From contig DASZSW010000026.1 in the NCBI GenBank assembly GCA_035548515.1, forward strand, positions 1 to 64,000: a DNA stretch of 64,000 nucleotides, written 5' to 3'. This stretch comes from DASZQY01 sp035548515 (GTDB lineage Bacteria; Pseudomonadota; Alphaproteobacteria; Rhizobiales; Kaistiaceae). A program made the translations under genes and the position numbers. The notes below the pieces were generated by a model. That model did no database searches and was not told where the DNA came from. It saw nothing but the letters and a program-made list of their open reading frames with translations. Below are positions 15,747 to 24,379 of this stretch, one piece after another. Numbering within the stretch: position 1 is the stretch's first letter; each line of letters opens with the position of its first letter.

Positions 15747-17024
15747 TCAGACCGTCGCGTGTGCTCCGAAACGGCGGGCGATGGCGTCGTGTTCCATCAT
15801 GCCGCCGAGATCGCCCACCGCCGCGACCGTGGGCGCCGATCCGGTGAAGATTTCCTCGGCCAGCTTGCGGATGTCGGAGACCGAAATTGCGTTGACCTTG
15901 GCGACCAGTTCGGCGGTCGGAATATGGCGCCCGAACAGCAGGATCTGCCGTGCCAGTTGGCCGGCGCGTGCGCTCGGCGACTCCAGCGTCATCAGCAGGC
16001 CGGCGCGAAGCTGCGCGCGCGCCCGGTCCAGTTCGCGCACATCGATGTCATGCGCCGCGCGTTCCAACTCGCCGAGCATCACGGGCAACAGCTCTGCCAC
16101 ATCGTCCGGTCCGGTAGCGGCATGCACGCCAAACATGCCGGTGTCGGAGAAGCCCCAATGGAACGCATAGATTGAGTAGCAGAGGCCTCGCTTCTCGCGC
16201 ACTTCCTGGAACAGGCGTGACGACATCCCGCCGCCGATCACGGCCGCCAGAAGCTGCGCCGTGTAGTACGACTCAGCGGCGTATGAACGGCCCTCGAAGC
16301 CGACCATCACCTGCGTTTCCTGGAGATGATCGCGGGCCTCGCGATTGTCGCCACCGCGGTAGGTTGCCTTCGTCGGCTTGGGGCCGGGCAGGGCCGAGAG
16401 ATCGCCAAGGCGATCCGTCGCAAGCTTGACCAGCCGGTCATGATCAACGGCGCCAGCCGCCGCCAGCACCATTCCCGGACCGCGGTAGTGGCGCCCGAGA
16501 TACTCATCGAGCATCTCCGGCTGCGTCGCCTCAACGGTTGCGGGGGTGCCCAGAATCGACCGGCCGATCGGCTGGTTCGGGAATGCTGCCTCTGTGAACA
16601 GGTCATAGACCTTGTCGTCAGGCGTATCCTGCGCGGCGCCGATCTCCTGCACGATGACGTGCTGCTCGCGCTCCAATTCAGAGGGATCGAACACCGAGTT
16701 GCGCAGAATATCCGCGAGAATATCGACGGCGAGCTCGACGTCGTCCTTCAGGATGCGTGCGTAATACGAAGTCGTCTCGACGCTGGTCGCAGCGTTGACT
16801 TCGCCGCCGACGGCTTCGATCTCTTCGGCAATTTCGATCGCGGTGCGCGTCCGCGTGCCCTTGAAGGCCATGTGCTCGAGCAGGTGAGACAGGCCGTGTT
16901 CGTTGTCGCGTTCGGAGCGGGAACCGGTGTTCACCCATATCCCCAGCGCCGTGCTCTCCAGGTGGTCCATCGGATGGGACACGACGCTGAGCCCGGAGGG
17001 CAGACGCGACAGGCGGACGGTCAT
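15747..17024 (-). CDS. M16 family zinc metallopeptidase (mitochondrial processing peptidase-like)
   Basis: A 425-aa pitrilysin-family protease close to the beta subunit of mitochondrial processing peptidase. The inverted zinc motif H-x2-E-H is intact (His47-Leu-Leu-Glu50-His51), with the downstream glutamate-rich helix (SELEREQHVIVQEI) that supplies the third ligand. A second, non-catalytic M16 half follows. No signal peptide is visible, so it is probably cytoplasmic. It starts five bases after thrC, a conserved neighbour pair in this class of bacteria. Confidence 0.95.
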   Translation of the reverse strand: MTVRLSRLPSGLSVVSHPMDHLESTALGIWVNTGSRSERDNEHGLSHLLEHMAFKGTRTRTAIEIAEEIEAVGGEVNAATSVETTSYYARILKDDVELAVDILADILRNSVFDPSELEREQHVIVQEIGAAQDTPDDKVYDLFTEAAFPNQPIGRSILGTPATVEATQPEMLDEYLGRHYRGPGMVLAAAGAVDHDRLVKLATDRLGDLSALPGPKPTKATYRGGDNREARDHLQETQVMVGFEGRSYAAESYYTAQLLAAVIGGGMSSRLFQEVREKRGLCYSIYAFHWGFSDTGMFGVHAATGPDDVAELLPVMLGELERAAHDIDVRELDRARAQLRAGLLMTLESPSARAGQLARQILLFGRHIPTAELVAKVNAISVSDIRKLAEEIFTGSAPTVAAVGDLGGMMEHDAIARRFGAHATV

Positions 17025-17029
17025 CGGCT

Positions 17030-18436
17030 TTACACTTTCTCCGCGGTCGCTCGGCTGACCGCCCGGATATGGTCTTCGACCGCTTGGGCCGAATTGGCAA
17101 GGCCCACATAGCGTTCCGGCTGTGTCAGCACAGGCTCAAACCCTTGAGGCAGCTTAGGTTCGGTGCCTGCCGCTGCCTTCACCGCCTCAGCAAATTTGGC
17201 CGCGTGTGCGGTTGCGAGCGTCACCATCTCTGCGTGTGGATGGGCGAACCGCCGGGCCACCGCTAGGCCAACAGCCGTATGCGGGTCGGCGAGAAAGCCA
17301 CTCGCGTTGAGCGTATGGGCAATCGTATTGGCGACTTCGATCTCGTTGGCCCGCCCGGCGACAAAATCCGCCCGGATCGCCGCCAGTGCCGTTGGCGCGA
17401 TCGTGAAGGCGCCGGTGGCCGCAAGATCGGCCATAAGTGCGCGGACCGCATTGGCGTCCCGCCCGTACGCCTCGAACAGTAGACGCTCGAAATTGGAGGA
17501 GACCTGGATGTCCATCGACGGCGATGTCGTGGCATGAACGCCGCGCACCTCGTAGCGGCCGGTCGCGATGGTACGGGCGAGTATGTCGTTAACGTTGGTC
17601 GCCACGACCAGCGTCTCGATCGGCAGCCCCATCTTCTTGGCGACATAGCCCGCGAAAACATCACCGAAGTTGCCGGTTGGCACCGTGAACGAGACGCGTT
17701 TGCCGGGAGCGCCGAGTTTTGCCGCCGCGGTGAAGTAATAGACGATCTGGCCGAGGATCCGCGCCCAGTTGATCGAGTTGACGCCGGACAGCGATACGGC
17801 CTCCCGGAAGTCGCGCTTGTTGAACAGCGCCTTCAGGATCGCCTGGCAATCGTCGAACGTGCCCTTGATCGCAATCGGGTGCACGTTGGCTGCAGCAGTT
17901 GTCGTCATCTGCCGCTGCTGGAACGGCGACACGCGCCCCTCGGGGAAGAGAATGAACACGTCGATGTTGGCGTGGCCACGGAACGCCTCTATCGCCGCCG
18001 CGCCCGTGTCGCCGGAAGTCGCGCCGACGATCGTGATGCGGTTGCCGCGCTTGGCGAGCACGTAATCCATGAGCTGAGCGAGCAGCTGCATGGCCACGTC
18101 CTTGAACGCCAGCGTCGGCCCGTGGAACAGCTCCAGCACGTGGAAGTGCGGCTCGATCTCGCGGAGCGGGGCAATGGCCGGGTCGTCGAACCCGGCGTAG
18201 GCGGCGGCGATCATGCGCCGGAGGTCGGCGGCCGGAATGTCCGTGCCCAAGAACGGCGCGATCACGTCAAATGCCACGTCGCCGTAGGCCTTGCCGGCAA
18301 ACCCGGCAATGGTTGCGGGCGATACCTGCGGCCATGACTGCGGCACGTAGAGCCCGCCATCCACGGCAAGCCCCGCCATCAGCACGTCAGCAAAGGAAAG
18401 CGTGGGCGCCTGCCCCCGCGTACTTACGTATTGCAT
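17030..18436 (-). CDS. thrC: Threonine synthase
   Basis: PLP enzyme that converts O-phosphohomoserine to threonine. The 468-aa protein has the PLP lysine Lys112 in HGPTLAFKDVAMQ and the phosphate-binding loop GATSGDTGAAA. The N-terminal MQYVSTRG is the typical start of this class, supporting ATG 18436. It is the first gene of the minus-strand unit thrC, M16 peptidase, GNAT. The previous pathway step, thrB, is encoded 7 kb away. Confidence 0.97.
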   Translation of the reverse strand: MQYVSTRGQAPTLSFADVLMAGLAVDGGLYVPQSWPQVSPATIAGFAGKAYGDVAFDVIAPFLGTDIPAADLRRMIAAAYAGFDDPAIAPLREIEPHFHVLELFHGPTLAFKDVAMQLLAQLMDYVLAKRGNRITIVGATSGDTGAAAIEAFRGHANIDVFILFPEGRVSPFQQRQMTTTAAANVHPIAIKGTFDDCQAILKALFNKRDFREAVSLSGVNSINWARILGQIVYYFTAAAKLGAPGKRVSFTVPTGNFGDVFAGYVAKKMGLPIETLVVATNVNDILARTIATGRYEVRGVHATTSPSMDIQVSSNFERLLFEAYGRDANAVRALMADLAATGAFTIAPTALAAIRADFVAGRANEIEVANTIAHTLNASGFLADPHTAVGLAVARRFAHPHAEMVTLATAHAAKFAEAVKAAAGTEPKLPQGFEPVLTQPERYVGLANSAQAVEDHIRAVSRATAEKV

Positions 18437-18596
18437 AGCGGGATCAACGCCTTCCGCCGCGCCAAGCTGCCGCGACCCTAGCCACCGCAGCGCAGCGAAT
18501 GCAAGCGCGCGGGCAGGGGATAGGCGGTTGCCTGCCGTCGCGTTGCCACGGTCGCGCTGCTATAGAAAGGCCGCAATATGCTGGGGAATTGCCTCG

Positions 18597-19229
18597 ATGC
18601 GGTCCTTCGATACCCGACTGGTAATCGCGCTGCTCGGCGCTGTCGTCCTCACGGGATGCCAGTCGGGCGGTCCCAACGCCCCCTCGGCCGCCGCAGTGAA
18701 TCTCGGCGGCGGGGTAGGCACCGCCACTGCAAGCGCGCCGTCGGGATCGATCGCCGAGCAGCAGGCCACGTTTGAGGCATACCTGAACCAGGGTTATTGC
18801 CCGCCGGTCCAGATCCGTCCGGGCACCGAGGCGCTCGCCATCTACGAAAAGGGCCACGAGGACGACCAGAACTTCGTCCGCTACCAGGCCTCGATTACCA
18901 AGACCGCCCGCGAATGCCACTTCGCCGGCAGCGCGCTGATGATCAAGGTCGGCATCGCTGGCCGTTTGACCGCCGGGCCGCTCGGCAAGCCCGGCAACTT
19001 CGCCCTGCCGATACGCGTTGCCATTACCAAGCAGGCCGACAACACGCTGTTTTATTCCGACGTGACCAAGGTCCCCGTGACGATCGCAGCGCCGGAATTC
19101 GCCGCGGACTACACCACAGTCGTCGACAACATCAGCTTTGAGGTCGGCCCCAACGACCGTGACCTCATAATCTACGTCGGCTACGACGAGGGCAAGCCGA
19201 AGCCCAAGGCGCCGACGCCAACCGGCTAG
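18597..19229 (+). CDS. Putative lipoprotein of unknown function
   Basis: A 210-aa exported protein. A lipobox (VLTGCQ, Cys near residue 21) follows a charged N-terminus and hydrophobic stretch, so it is probably lipidated in the envelope. The mature part is rich in Gly, Ala and Thr, then forms a likely beta-rich domain with two further cysteines (GYCPP, RECHF). I do not recognise the family with certainty. It has no obvious operon partner, and the glycine riboswitch leader follows it. Confidence 0.85.
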   Translation: MRSFDTRLVIALLGAVVLTGCQSGGPNAPSAAAVNLGGGVGTATASAPSGSIAEQQATFEAYLNQGYCPPVQIRPGTEALAIYEKGHEDDQNFVRYQASITKTARECHFAGSALMIKVGIAGRLTAGPLGKPGNFALPIRVAITKQADNTLFYSDVTKVPVTIAAPEFAADYTTVVDNISFEVGPNDRDLIIYVGYDEGKPKPKAPTPTG

Positions 19230-19264
19230 CCAGCGCGGGCAGGGCAGATGCGTACCTACCGCGA

Positions 19265-19292
19265 TTGACTCGGGCCCACCCCCTCGTAATGT
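19265..19292 (+). promoter_or_regulatory. Sigma70-like promoter of the glycine cleavage operon
   Basis: TTGACT (19265-19270), a 16-base spacer and TAATGT (19287-19292) lie about 30 bases upstream of the first riboswitch aptamer. This is the only good sigma70 match in the leader region. Confidence 0.6.
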
Positions 19293-19324
19293 GAGCATGC
19301 CGGGACGGGAGTCGCCTCCCGGCA

Positions 19325-19522
19325 GACTGCGACGACCGCCGGGAGAGACCGCACCCGAAAGGGTGTGGCGCCGAAGGAGCAACCGCCCCGGAAACTCTCA
19401 GGCAAGAAGGACCGGACGGTCGGCGACACTCTGGAAAGCAGCGGGCCGGTGGCCCGCTCACCGACGGAGTAACCGCCTAGAAACAAGGCGGGAAATCTCT
19501 CAGGTCCGCGGACAGAGGGGGC
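19325..19522 (+). ncRNA. Tandem glycine riboswitch (two aptamers)
   Basis: Two consecutive copies of the glycine aptamer core. The first (about 19325-19425) has GGGAGAGACC, a hairpin CACCCGAAAGGGTG, CGCCGAAGGAGCAA and AAACTCTCAGGCA. The second (about 19426-19522) has CACTCTGGAAAGC, a GGGCCGGTGGCCC hairpin, CACCGACGGAGTAA and AAATCTCTCAGGTCC. These are the signature pieces of the gcvT riboswitch, and the position before gcvT fits. Glycine binding is expected to turn on gcv expression. The switching element between 19522 and the gcvT ribosome site is not obvious. Confidence 0.96.
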
Positions 19523-19577
19523 GCGAGTCGGGCACATTGCCCGTCGTCGCGGACCCGTCTCTGTCGAGGATCGTGGC

Positions 19578-20741
19578 TTGGCCGAAGCTGTTTCCGATGC
19601 ACCCCTGCGCGAAACGCCGCTCGCGGCGACGCACCGGGCGCTGGGTGCGCGCATGGTGCCGTTCGCCGGGTACTCCATGCCCGTGCAATACCCCGCAGGC
19701 ATCATCGCCGAGCACAAATGGACGCGCGAGCACGCCGGCCTGTTCGACGTCTCGCATATGGGCCCATCGTTTCTTTCCCTCACTGAGAAGTCGGGCGACA
19801 CCGAAAAGGATCACGCGGCGGTCGCAGCGCTGATCGAACCGCTGATCACAGCCGACGTGCGCGGCCTGAAGCCGGGGCAGGTGCGCTACACGCTGCTGCT
19901 GAATGGCGAGGGCGGTATTGTCGATGACCTGATGGTCGCGCGCCCGCGCGATCCCGCCTGGTCAGGCACCCTTTACGTCGTCGTCAACGCGGGGACAAAG
20001 GACGGCGACTTCGCCCGTATTGCAAAGGCCGCCGGCGTCCGTGCGACGTTGACGCGGAGCGACGATGGCGCACTCCTCGCGCTGCAGGGCCCCGAGGCGG
20101 CAGCGGTGATCCGCGACATCGCGCCGGAAGCCGCCGAGCTGGGGTTCATGACGTACGGCTCGTTTCCCTTCGAAGGAACGCGCCTCCTGATCTCGCGCTC
20201 GGGTTACACGGGTGAGGACGGCTTCGAGATTCTCGCGGGCTCCGATCACGCTGTGTCGCTATGGCAGCGCCTTACCGCCGATCCGCGCGTGAAACCGATC
20301 GGACTCGGTGCCCGCGATTCCCTGCGTCTGGAGGCTGGCCTGCCGCTCTATGGTCACGACCTCGACGAAACCACGACGCCGACCGAAGCCAACCTCGGTT
20401 TCGCGATATCGAAGCGCCGTCGCGAGGCGCGTGATTTCCCATCCGCCGGCCGCATCCTCACGGAGTCGCCGCGCCGCCTGCGTGTCGGTCTGCTGGTCGA
20501 GGGTGCGCCGGCACGCGAAGGTGCTGACATCGCCGACGCCAACGGCGCCAAAGTGGGCACCGTCACCAGTGGCGGTTTCGCCCCGACGCTGAATCGGCCG
20601 ATCGCGATGGGCTACGTCGATCCGATGCACGCCGCACCCGGAACCAGCCTCAACGTCGTCGTCCGCGGCCGTGCCCAGCCCGCGACCGTCGTTGCGCTTC
20701 CCTTCGTTCCTCACCGCTATTTTCGCAAAGGATCGCCATGA
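19578..20741 (+). CDS. gcvT: Aminomethyltransferase (glycine cleavage T protein)
   Basis: T protein of the glycine cleavage system: it moves the methylene group from the lipoyl arm of GcvH to tetrahydrofolate and releases ammonia. The 387-aa protein shows the folate-binding features GLFDVSHMG, the D-D-L-M segment (GGIVDDLMV), RSGYTGEDGFEI and LGARDSLRLEAGLPLYG. The start is TTG 19578, preceded by GAGGA at seven bases. The first ATG in frame would remove the conserved N-terminus. It is controlled by the tandem glycine riboswitch and overlaps gcvH by four bases. Confidence 0.97.
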   Translation: MAEAVSDAPLRETPLAATHRALGARMVPFAGYSMPVQYPAGIIAEHKWTREHAGLFDVSHMGPSFLSLTEKSGDTEKDHAAVAALIEPLITADVRGLKPGQVRYTLLLNGEGGIVDDLMVARPRDPAWSGTLYVVVNAGTKDGDFARIAKAAGVRATLTRSDDGALLALQGPEAAAVIRDIAPEAAELGFMTYGSFPFEGTRLLISRSGYTGEDGFEILAGSDHAVSLWQRLTADPRVKPIGLGARDSLRLEAGLPLYGHDLDETTTPTEANLGFAISKRRREARDFPSAGRILTESPRRLRVGLLVEGAPAREGADIADANGAKVGTVTSGGFAPTLNRPIAMGYVDPMHAAPGTSLNVVVRGRAQPATVVALPFVPHRYFRKGSP

Positions 20742-21109
20742 CCACGCGCTACACCCGCGACCACGAGTGGGTTCGCCTTGAAGGCAACACGGCCACCGTC
20801 GGCATCAGCCGCTACGCGCAGGAACAGCTGGGCGACATCGTGTTCGTGGAGTTGCCGGCGGTGGGGAAAAAACTTGCCAAGGGCGATGAGGCGGCGGTCG
20901 TCGAGTCGGTGAAGGCGGCGAGTGAAATCTTCGCGCCCGTAAGCGGCGAGGTCACCGAGGTAAACACGGCCCTCGCCGAAGCGCCCGGCACCGTCAACAC
21001 GCACGCCGAAGGTGCTGGCTGGTTCTTCAAGCTGCGCATGAGCGACCCCGCCGAGGCCGACGCACTCATGGACAGCGACGCCTACGAAGACTTCATCGAG
21101 TCGGTGTGA
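20738..21109 (+). CDS. gcvH: Glycine cleavage system H protein
   Basis: Lipoyl carrier that shuttles the aminomethyl group between P, T and L proteins. The 123-aa protein has the lipoylation site ESVKAASE with Lys59. Its ATG overlaps the gcvT stop (ATGA). A perfect 7-bp hairpin TGGGCGG/CCGCCCA (21110-21129) begins at the last base of the stop codon, before the unrelated csbD gene. Confidence 0.97.
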   Translation: MTTRYTRDHEWVRLEGNTATVGISRYAQEQLGDIVFVELPAVGKKLAKGDEAAVVESVKAASEIFAPVSGEVTEVNTALAEAPGTVNTHAEGAGWFFKLRMSDPAEADALMDSDAYEDFIESV

Positions 21110-21114
21110 TGGGC

Positions 21115-21140
21115 GGAACAAACCGCCCACGTTGCCGGTT
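21115..21140 (+). promoter_or_regulatory. EcfG-type promoter candidate upstream of csbD
   Basis: GGAAC (21115-21119), a 17-base spacer and GGTT (21137-21140) match the alphaproteobacterial general-stress consensus GGAAC-N16/17-CGTT at eight of nine positions. The csbD start lies 50 bases downstream. CsbD-like genes are typical members of that regulon. Confidence 0.5.
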
Positions 21141-21190
21141 ATCCGCGCAGGCGTCGAAGGGCGCCGTTTCCACAACACGGAGATCGGCAG

Positions 21191-21391
21191 ATGAACCGCG
21201 ACATCATTCAGGGCAACTGGACGGAGCTCAAGGGCAAGGTCCAGAAGCAGTGGGGCAAACTGACCAACGACGACCTCGACATGATCGAGGGCAAGCGGAA
21301 GGAACTCGTCGGCCGCGTTCAGCAGCGCTACGGCTACGCGATGGATCAGGCCGAGAAGGAAGTCGATTCCTTCCTGAAGGATATGCACTAG
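21191..21391 (+). CDS. CsbD family stress protein
   Basis: A 66-aa protein beginning MNRDIIQGNWTELKGKVQKQ, the hallmark of the CsbD family. These small, highly charged helical proteins accumulate in general stress, and no biochemical activity is established. GGAG lies eight bases before the ATG. It sits between gcvH and gcvPA, an unrelated context, and has its own stress-promoter-like site upstream and a strong terminator-like hairpin downstream. It looks like an independent unit set inside the gcv operon. Confidence 0.93.
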   Translation: MNRDIIQGNWTELKGKVQKQWGKLTNDDLDMIEGKRKELVGRVQQRYGYAMDQAEKEVDSFLKDMH

Positions 21392-21417
21392 CTCCAGCGT
21401 CCGAGTACGCAGGACAG

Positions 21418-21454
21418 CGGGTCGCGCTCGAAAGAGCGCGGCCCGTTTTCATTT
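21418..21454 (+). terminator. Terminator-like hairpin between csbD and gcvPA
   Basis: A 12-bp stem (one G-U pair) from CGGGTCGCGCTC (21418-21429) and GAGCGCGGCCCG (21434-21445), closed by a GAAA tetraloop and followed by TTTTCATTT. The run of T touches the gcvPA ribosome site GAGGGA (21455-21460). It could end csbD transcripts or act as an attenuator in the gcvPA leader. Confidence 0.8.
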
Positions 21455-21467
21455 GAGGGAACGGGAC

Positions 21468-22811
21468 ATGCGCTATCTGCCCAATACCGACGAAGACCGC
21501 CGCGCAATGCTGGCGAAGATCGGCGTTGGCTCGGTCGACGACCTGTTCGCCGACATACCCGCGGCCAAGCGACTCGAGGGTCTCATCGATCTTCCGACAA
21601 CGAAAAGCGAAATCGAGGTCGAGCGCACGCTTGGTCGCATGGCCGCGAAGAACACCGCCGCCGCGTCCGTGCCGTTTTTCGTGGGCGCCGGCGCCTATCG
21701 TCATCACGTCCCGGCGACAGTCGATCATCTGATCCAGCGCAGCGAGTTCCTCACCTCGTACACGCCATACCAGCCGGAAGTATCGCAGGGCACGCTGCAA
21801 TACCTGTTCGAGTTCCAAACCCAGGTCGCCAACCTCACCGCCATGGAGGTCGCCAACGCCTCGATGTACGACGGCTCGACCGCTGCGGCGGAGGCAGTTC
21901 TGATGGCGCACCGGCTGACCAAACGGCGCAAGGCCGTTGTCTCCGGCGGCCTTCACCCGCAATATCGCAGCGTCATCGAAACCGTGTCGCGCATGGCCGG
22001 CGACGCCACCTCGCTGCTCGCGACCGATCCAACCGCGACGGAGGACATCCTCGCCTCGATCGATGCCGACACCAGCTGCGTCGTCGTTCAGTCACCGTCG
22101 TTCTACGGCCACCTGATCGATCTCGCGCCCATCGCGGAGAAGGCGCACAGCGTCGGCGCGCTGCTCGTTGCGGTTTTCACGGAGGTTGTGGCTCTTGGCG
22201 CCATTGAGCCGCCGGGTGCGCAGGGCGCCGACATCGTCGTCGGTGAAGGCCAGTCGATCGGCAACCCGCTGACGTTCGGCGGCCCCTACGTCGGCCTGTT
22301 TGCGACGCGCCAGAAATATGTGCGGCAGATGCCGGGGCGCCTCTGCGGCGAGACTGTTGACGCGAAAGGCAAGCGCGGCTTCGTGCTGACGCTCTCGACG
22401 CGCGAACAGCACATTCGCCGCGACAAGGCGACGTCCAACATCTGCACCAACTCCGGTCTCTGCTCGCTCGCCTTCACCATCCACATGACGCTGCTGGGCG
22501 AGAAAGGCCTCGCCAAGCTGGCCGCCTTGAATCACGCCAACGCCGTCGCGCTCGCGGGGACACTGGCGAAGGTCCCCGGCGTGACAGTGCTGAACGACAC
22601 GTTCTTCAACGAATTCACGATCCGCGTCCCTGCCGATGCAGCGGCCGTTATCGACAAGCTCGCCGCTAGAGGCGTCCTCGGCGGCGTTCCCGTCTCGCGC
22701 CTCGAGCGCGACAACCCCGCGGTCCGCGATCTGATCGTGGTCGCCGCGACTGAGATCAACACCGAAGCCGATCGCGCCGCCTATGCGCAGGCGTTGAGGG
22801 AGGTGCTGTGA
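21468..22811 (+). CDS. gcvPA: Glycine dehydrogenase (decarboxylating) subunit 1
   Basis: N-terminal half of the split P protein, which with GcvPB decarboxylates glycine and loads the aminomethyl group on GcvH. The 447-aa protein begins MRYLPNTDEDRRAML and contains the subunit-1 segments YTPYQPEVSQGTLQ and TSNICTNSGLC. ATG 21468 has GAGGGA seven bases upstream. The stop overlaps the start of gcvPB by one base. The split P protein is common in bacteria of several phyla. Confidence 0.97.
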   Translation: MRYLPNTDEDRRAMLAKIGVGSVDDLFADIPAAKRLEGLIDLPTTKSEIEVERTLGRMAAKNTAAASVPFFVGAGAYRHHVPATVDHLIQRSEFLTSYTPYQPEVSQGTLQYLFEFQTQVANLTAMEVANASMYDGSTAAAEAVLMAHRLTKRRKAVVSGGLHPQYRSVIETVSRMAGDATSLLATDPTATEDILASIDADTSCVVVQSPSFYGHLIDLAPIAEKAHSVGALLVAVFTEVVALGAIEPPGAQGADIVVGEGQSIGNPLTFGGPYVGLFATRQKYVRQMPGRLCGETVDAKGKRGFVLTLSTREQHIRRDKATSNICTNSGLCSLAFTIHMTLLGEKGLAKLAALNHANAVALAGTLAKVPGVTVLNDTFFNEFTIRVPADAAAVIDKLAARGVLGGVPVSRLERDNPAVRDLIVVAATEINTEADRAAYAQALREVL

Positions 22812-24376
22812 TGCTGAATGACCAAGGCCGCCCGACCGCGCCATCCGCGCCGGACACAGTCAGCGAAGGAACCTTCACCGGCAATCGCGCGCTCCAGATC
22901 GAGGAACCGCTGCTGTTCGAGATCGGCCGGCACGACGTCACCGGCGTCGATCTGCCGAACGCCCCGGCGGGTGCATCCAAGCTCGGCAAGCATGCGCGCC
23001 GCACGCCCGTCGATCTCCCGGGACTCTCCGAGCCCGAGACGATGCGCCACTACGTGCGCCTGTCGCAGAAGAACTACGCTATCGACAGCGGCATCTATCC
23101 GCTGGGCTCATGCACGATGAAGCACAACCCGCGCCTCAACGAAAAGATGGCGCGGCTGCCGGGCTTCGCGGACATCCACCCGCTCCAGCCGCTCAGCACC
23201 GTGCCGGGCGCGATCGAGCTGATAGCCGAGCTTGGCCGCTGGCTGCTTGCGCTCACCGGCCTCCATACCGTTGCGATGAGCCCCAAGGCCGGCGCGCACG
23301 GCGAGCTCTGCGGCATGATGGCAATCAAGGCCGCACTGGATGCGCGCGGCGAGAAGCGCAGTATCGTGCTGGTGCCGGAGTCGGCGCATGGAACCAATCC
23401 GGCGACCGCCGCGCTCCTCGGCTACAAGGTCGTCGACGTGCCCGCGCGCGCGGACGGCACCGTGGATCCGGAGGAGGTGAAGAAGCGCCTCTCGCCGGAG
23501 GTCGCCGCAATCATGCTGACCAACCCCAACACCTGCGGCCTCTTTGAGCGCGATGTAGTCGCCATCGCCGACGCCGTGCATGCGGCCGGCGCTTTCTTCT
23601 ACGGCGACGGCGCGAACTTCAACGCCATTGTCGGCAAGGTCCGCCCCGGCGACCTCGGGGTGGATGCAATGCACATCAACCTGCACAAGACCTTCTCGAC
23701 GCCCCACGGCGGCGGTGGCCCCGGCGCCGGCCCGGTGGTCTTCTCCGCCGCGCTGGCGCCCTACGCGCCGGTGCCATACGTGCGCGTCGAGGGCGGCAAA
23801 GCGACATTCGTCGAGACGCGCCGCGATTCCGGTGCAGCCGACTCATTCGGCCGCATGACCGCGTTCCACGGCCAGATGGGGATGTACGTGCGGGCGCTGT
23901 CGTACATGCTCGCCCACGGGTCCGATGGGATGAAGCAGGCGTCCGAAGACGCGGTGCTGAACGCCAACTACATCCGCGCCGGCCTCGCTGACGTGCTGAG
24001 CCAGCCGTTTGGCGACCGCGCGTGCATGCACGAGGCGCTGTTCGACGATCGCTTCCTGGAAGGCACCGGCATCACTACGCTCGACTTCGCCAAGGCGATG
24101 ATCGACGAAGGCTTCCACCCTATGACGATGTACTTCCCGCTGGTCGTGCACGGCGCGCTGCTCATCGAGCCTACCGAGTCGGAATCGAAGGCATCGCTCG
24201 ATCTGTTCGTCGCTACCCTCCGCGACCTGGCGATGCGCGCCAAGCAGGGCGAGGCCGAACGCTTCCGCCAGGCGCCGCTGTTCGCCCCGCGCCGCCGCCT
24301 CGACGAAACGCGGGCAGCCCGCCAACCGAAACTCAAGTGGGAGAAGCCGCCGCCGTATTCCGAAGCCGCGGAGTAG
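22811..24376 (+). CDS. gcvPB: Glycine dehydrogenase (decarboxylating) subunit 2
   Basis: PLP-binding half of the split P protein. The 521-aa chain carries the PLP lysine near residue 293 in HINLHKTFSTPHGGGGPG, plus YPLGSCTMKHNPR and MMAIKAALDARG. ATG 22811 follows GGGAGG by seven bases. A GTG three bases upstream is possible but less favoured. It is the last gene of the gcv operon. The convergent HAD gene ends four bases beyond its stop. Confidence 0.97.
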   Translation: MLNDQGRPTAPSAPDTVSEGTFTGNRALQIEEPLLFEIGRHDVTGVDLPNAPAGASKLGKHARRTPVDLPGLSEPETMRHYVRLSQKNYAIDSGIYPLGSCTMKHNPRLNEKMARLPGFADIHPLQPLSTVPGAIELIAELGRWLLALTGLHTVAMSPKAGAHGELCGMMAIKAALDARGEKRSIVLVPESAHGTNPATAALLGYKVVDVPARADGTVDPEEVKKRLSPEVAAIMLTNPNTCGLFERDVVAIADAVHAAGAFFYGDGANFNAIVGKVRPGDLGVDAMHINLHKTFSTPHGGGGPGAGPVVFSAALAPYAPVPYVRVEGGKATFVETRRDSGAADSFGRMTAFHGQMGMYVRALSYMLAHGSDGMKQASEDAVLNANYIRAGLADVLSQPFGDRACMHEALFDDRFLEGTGITTLDFAKAMIDEGFHPMTMYFPLVVHGALLIEPTESESKASLDLFVATLRDLAMRAKQGEAERFRQAPLFAPRRRLDETRAARQPKLKWEKPPPYSEAAE

Positions 24377-24379
24377 GGC

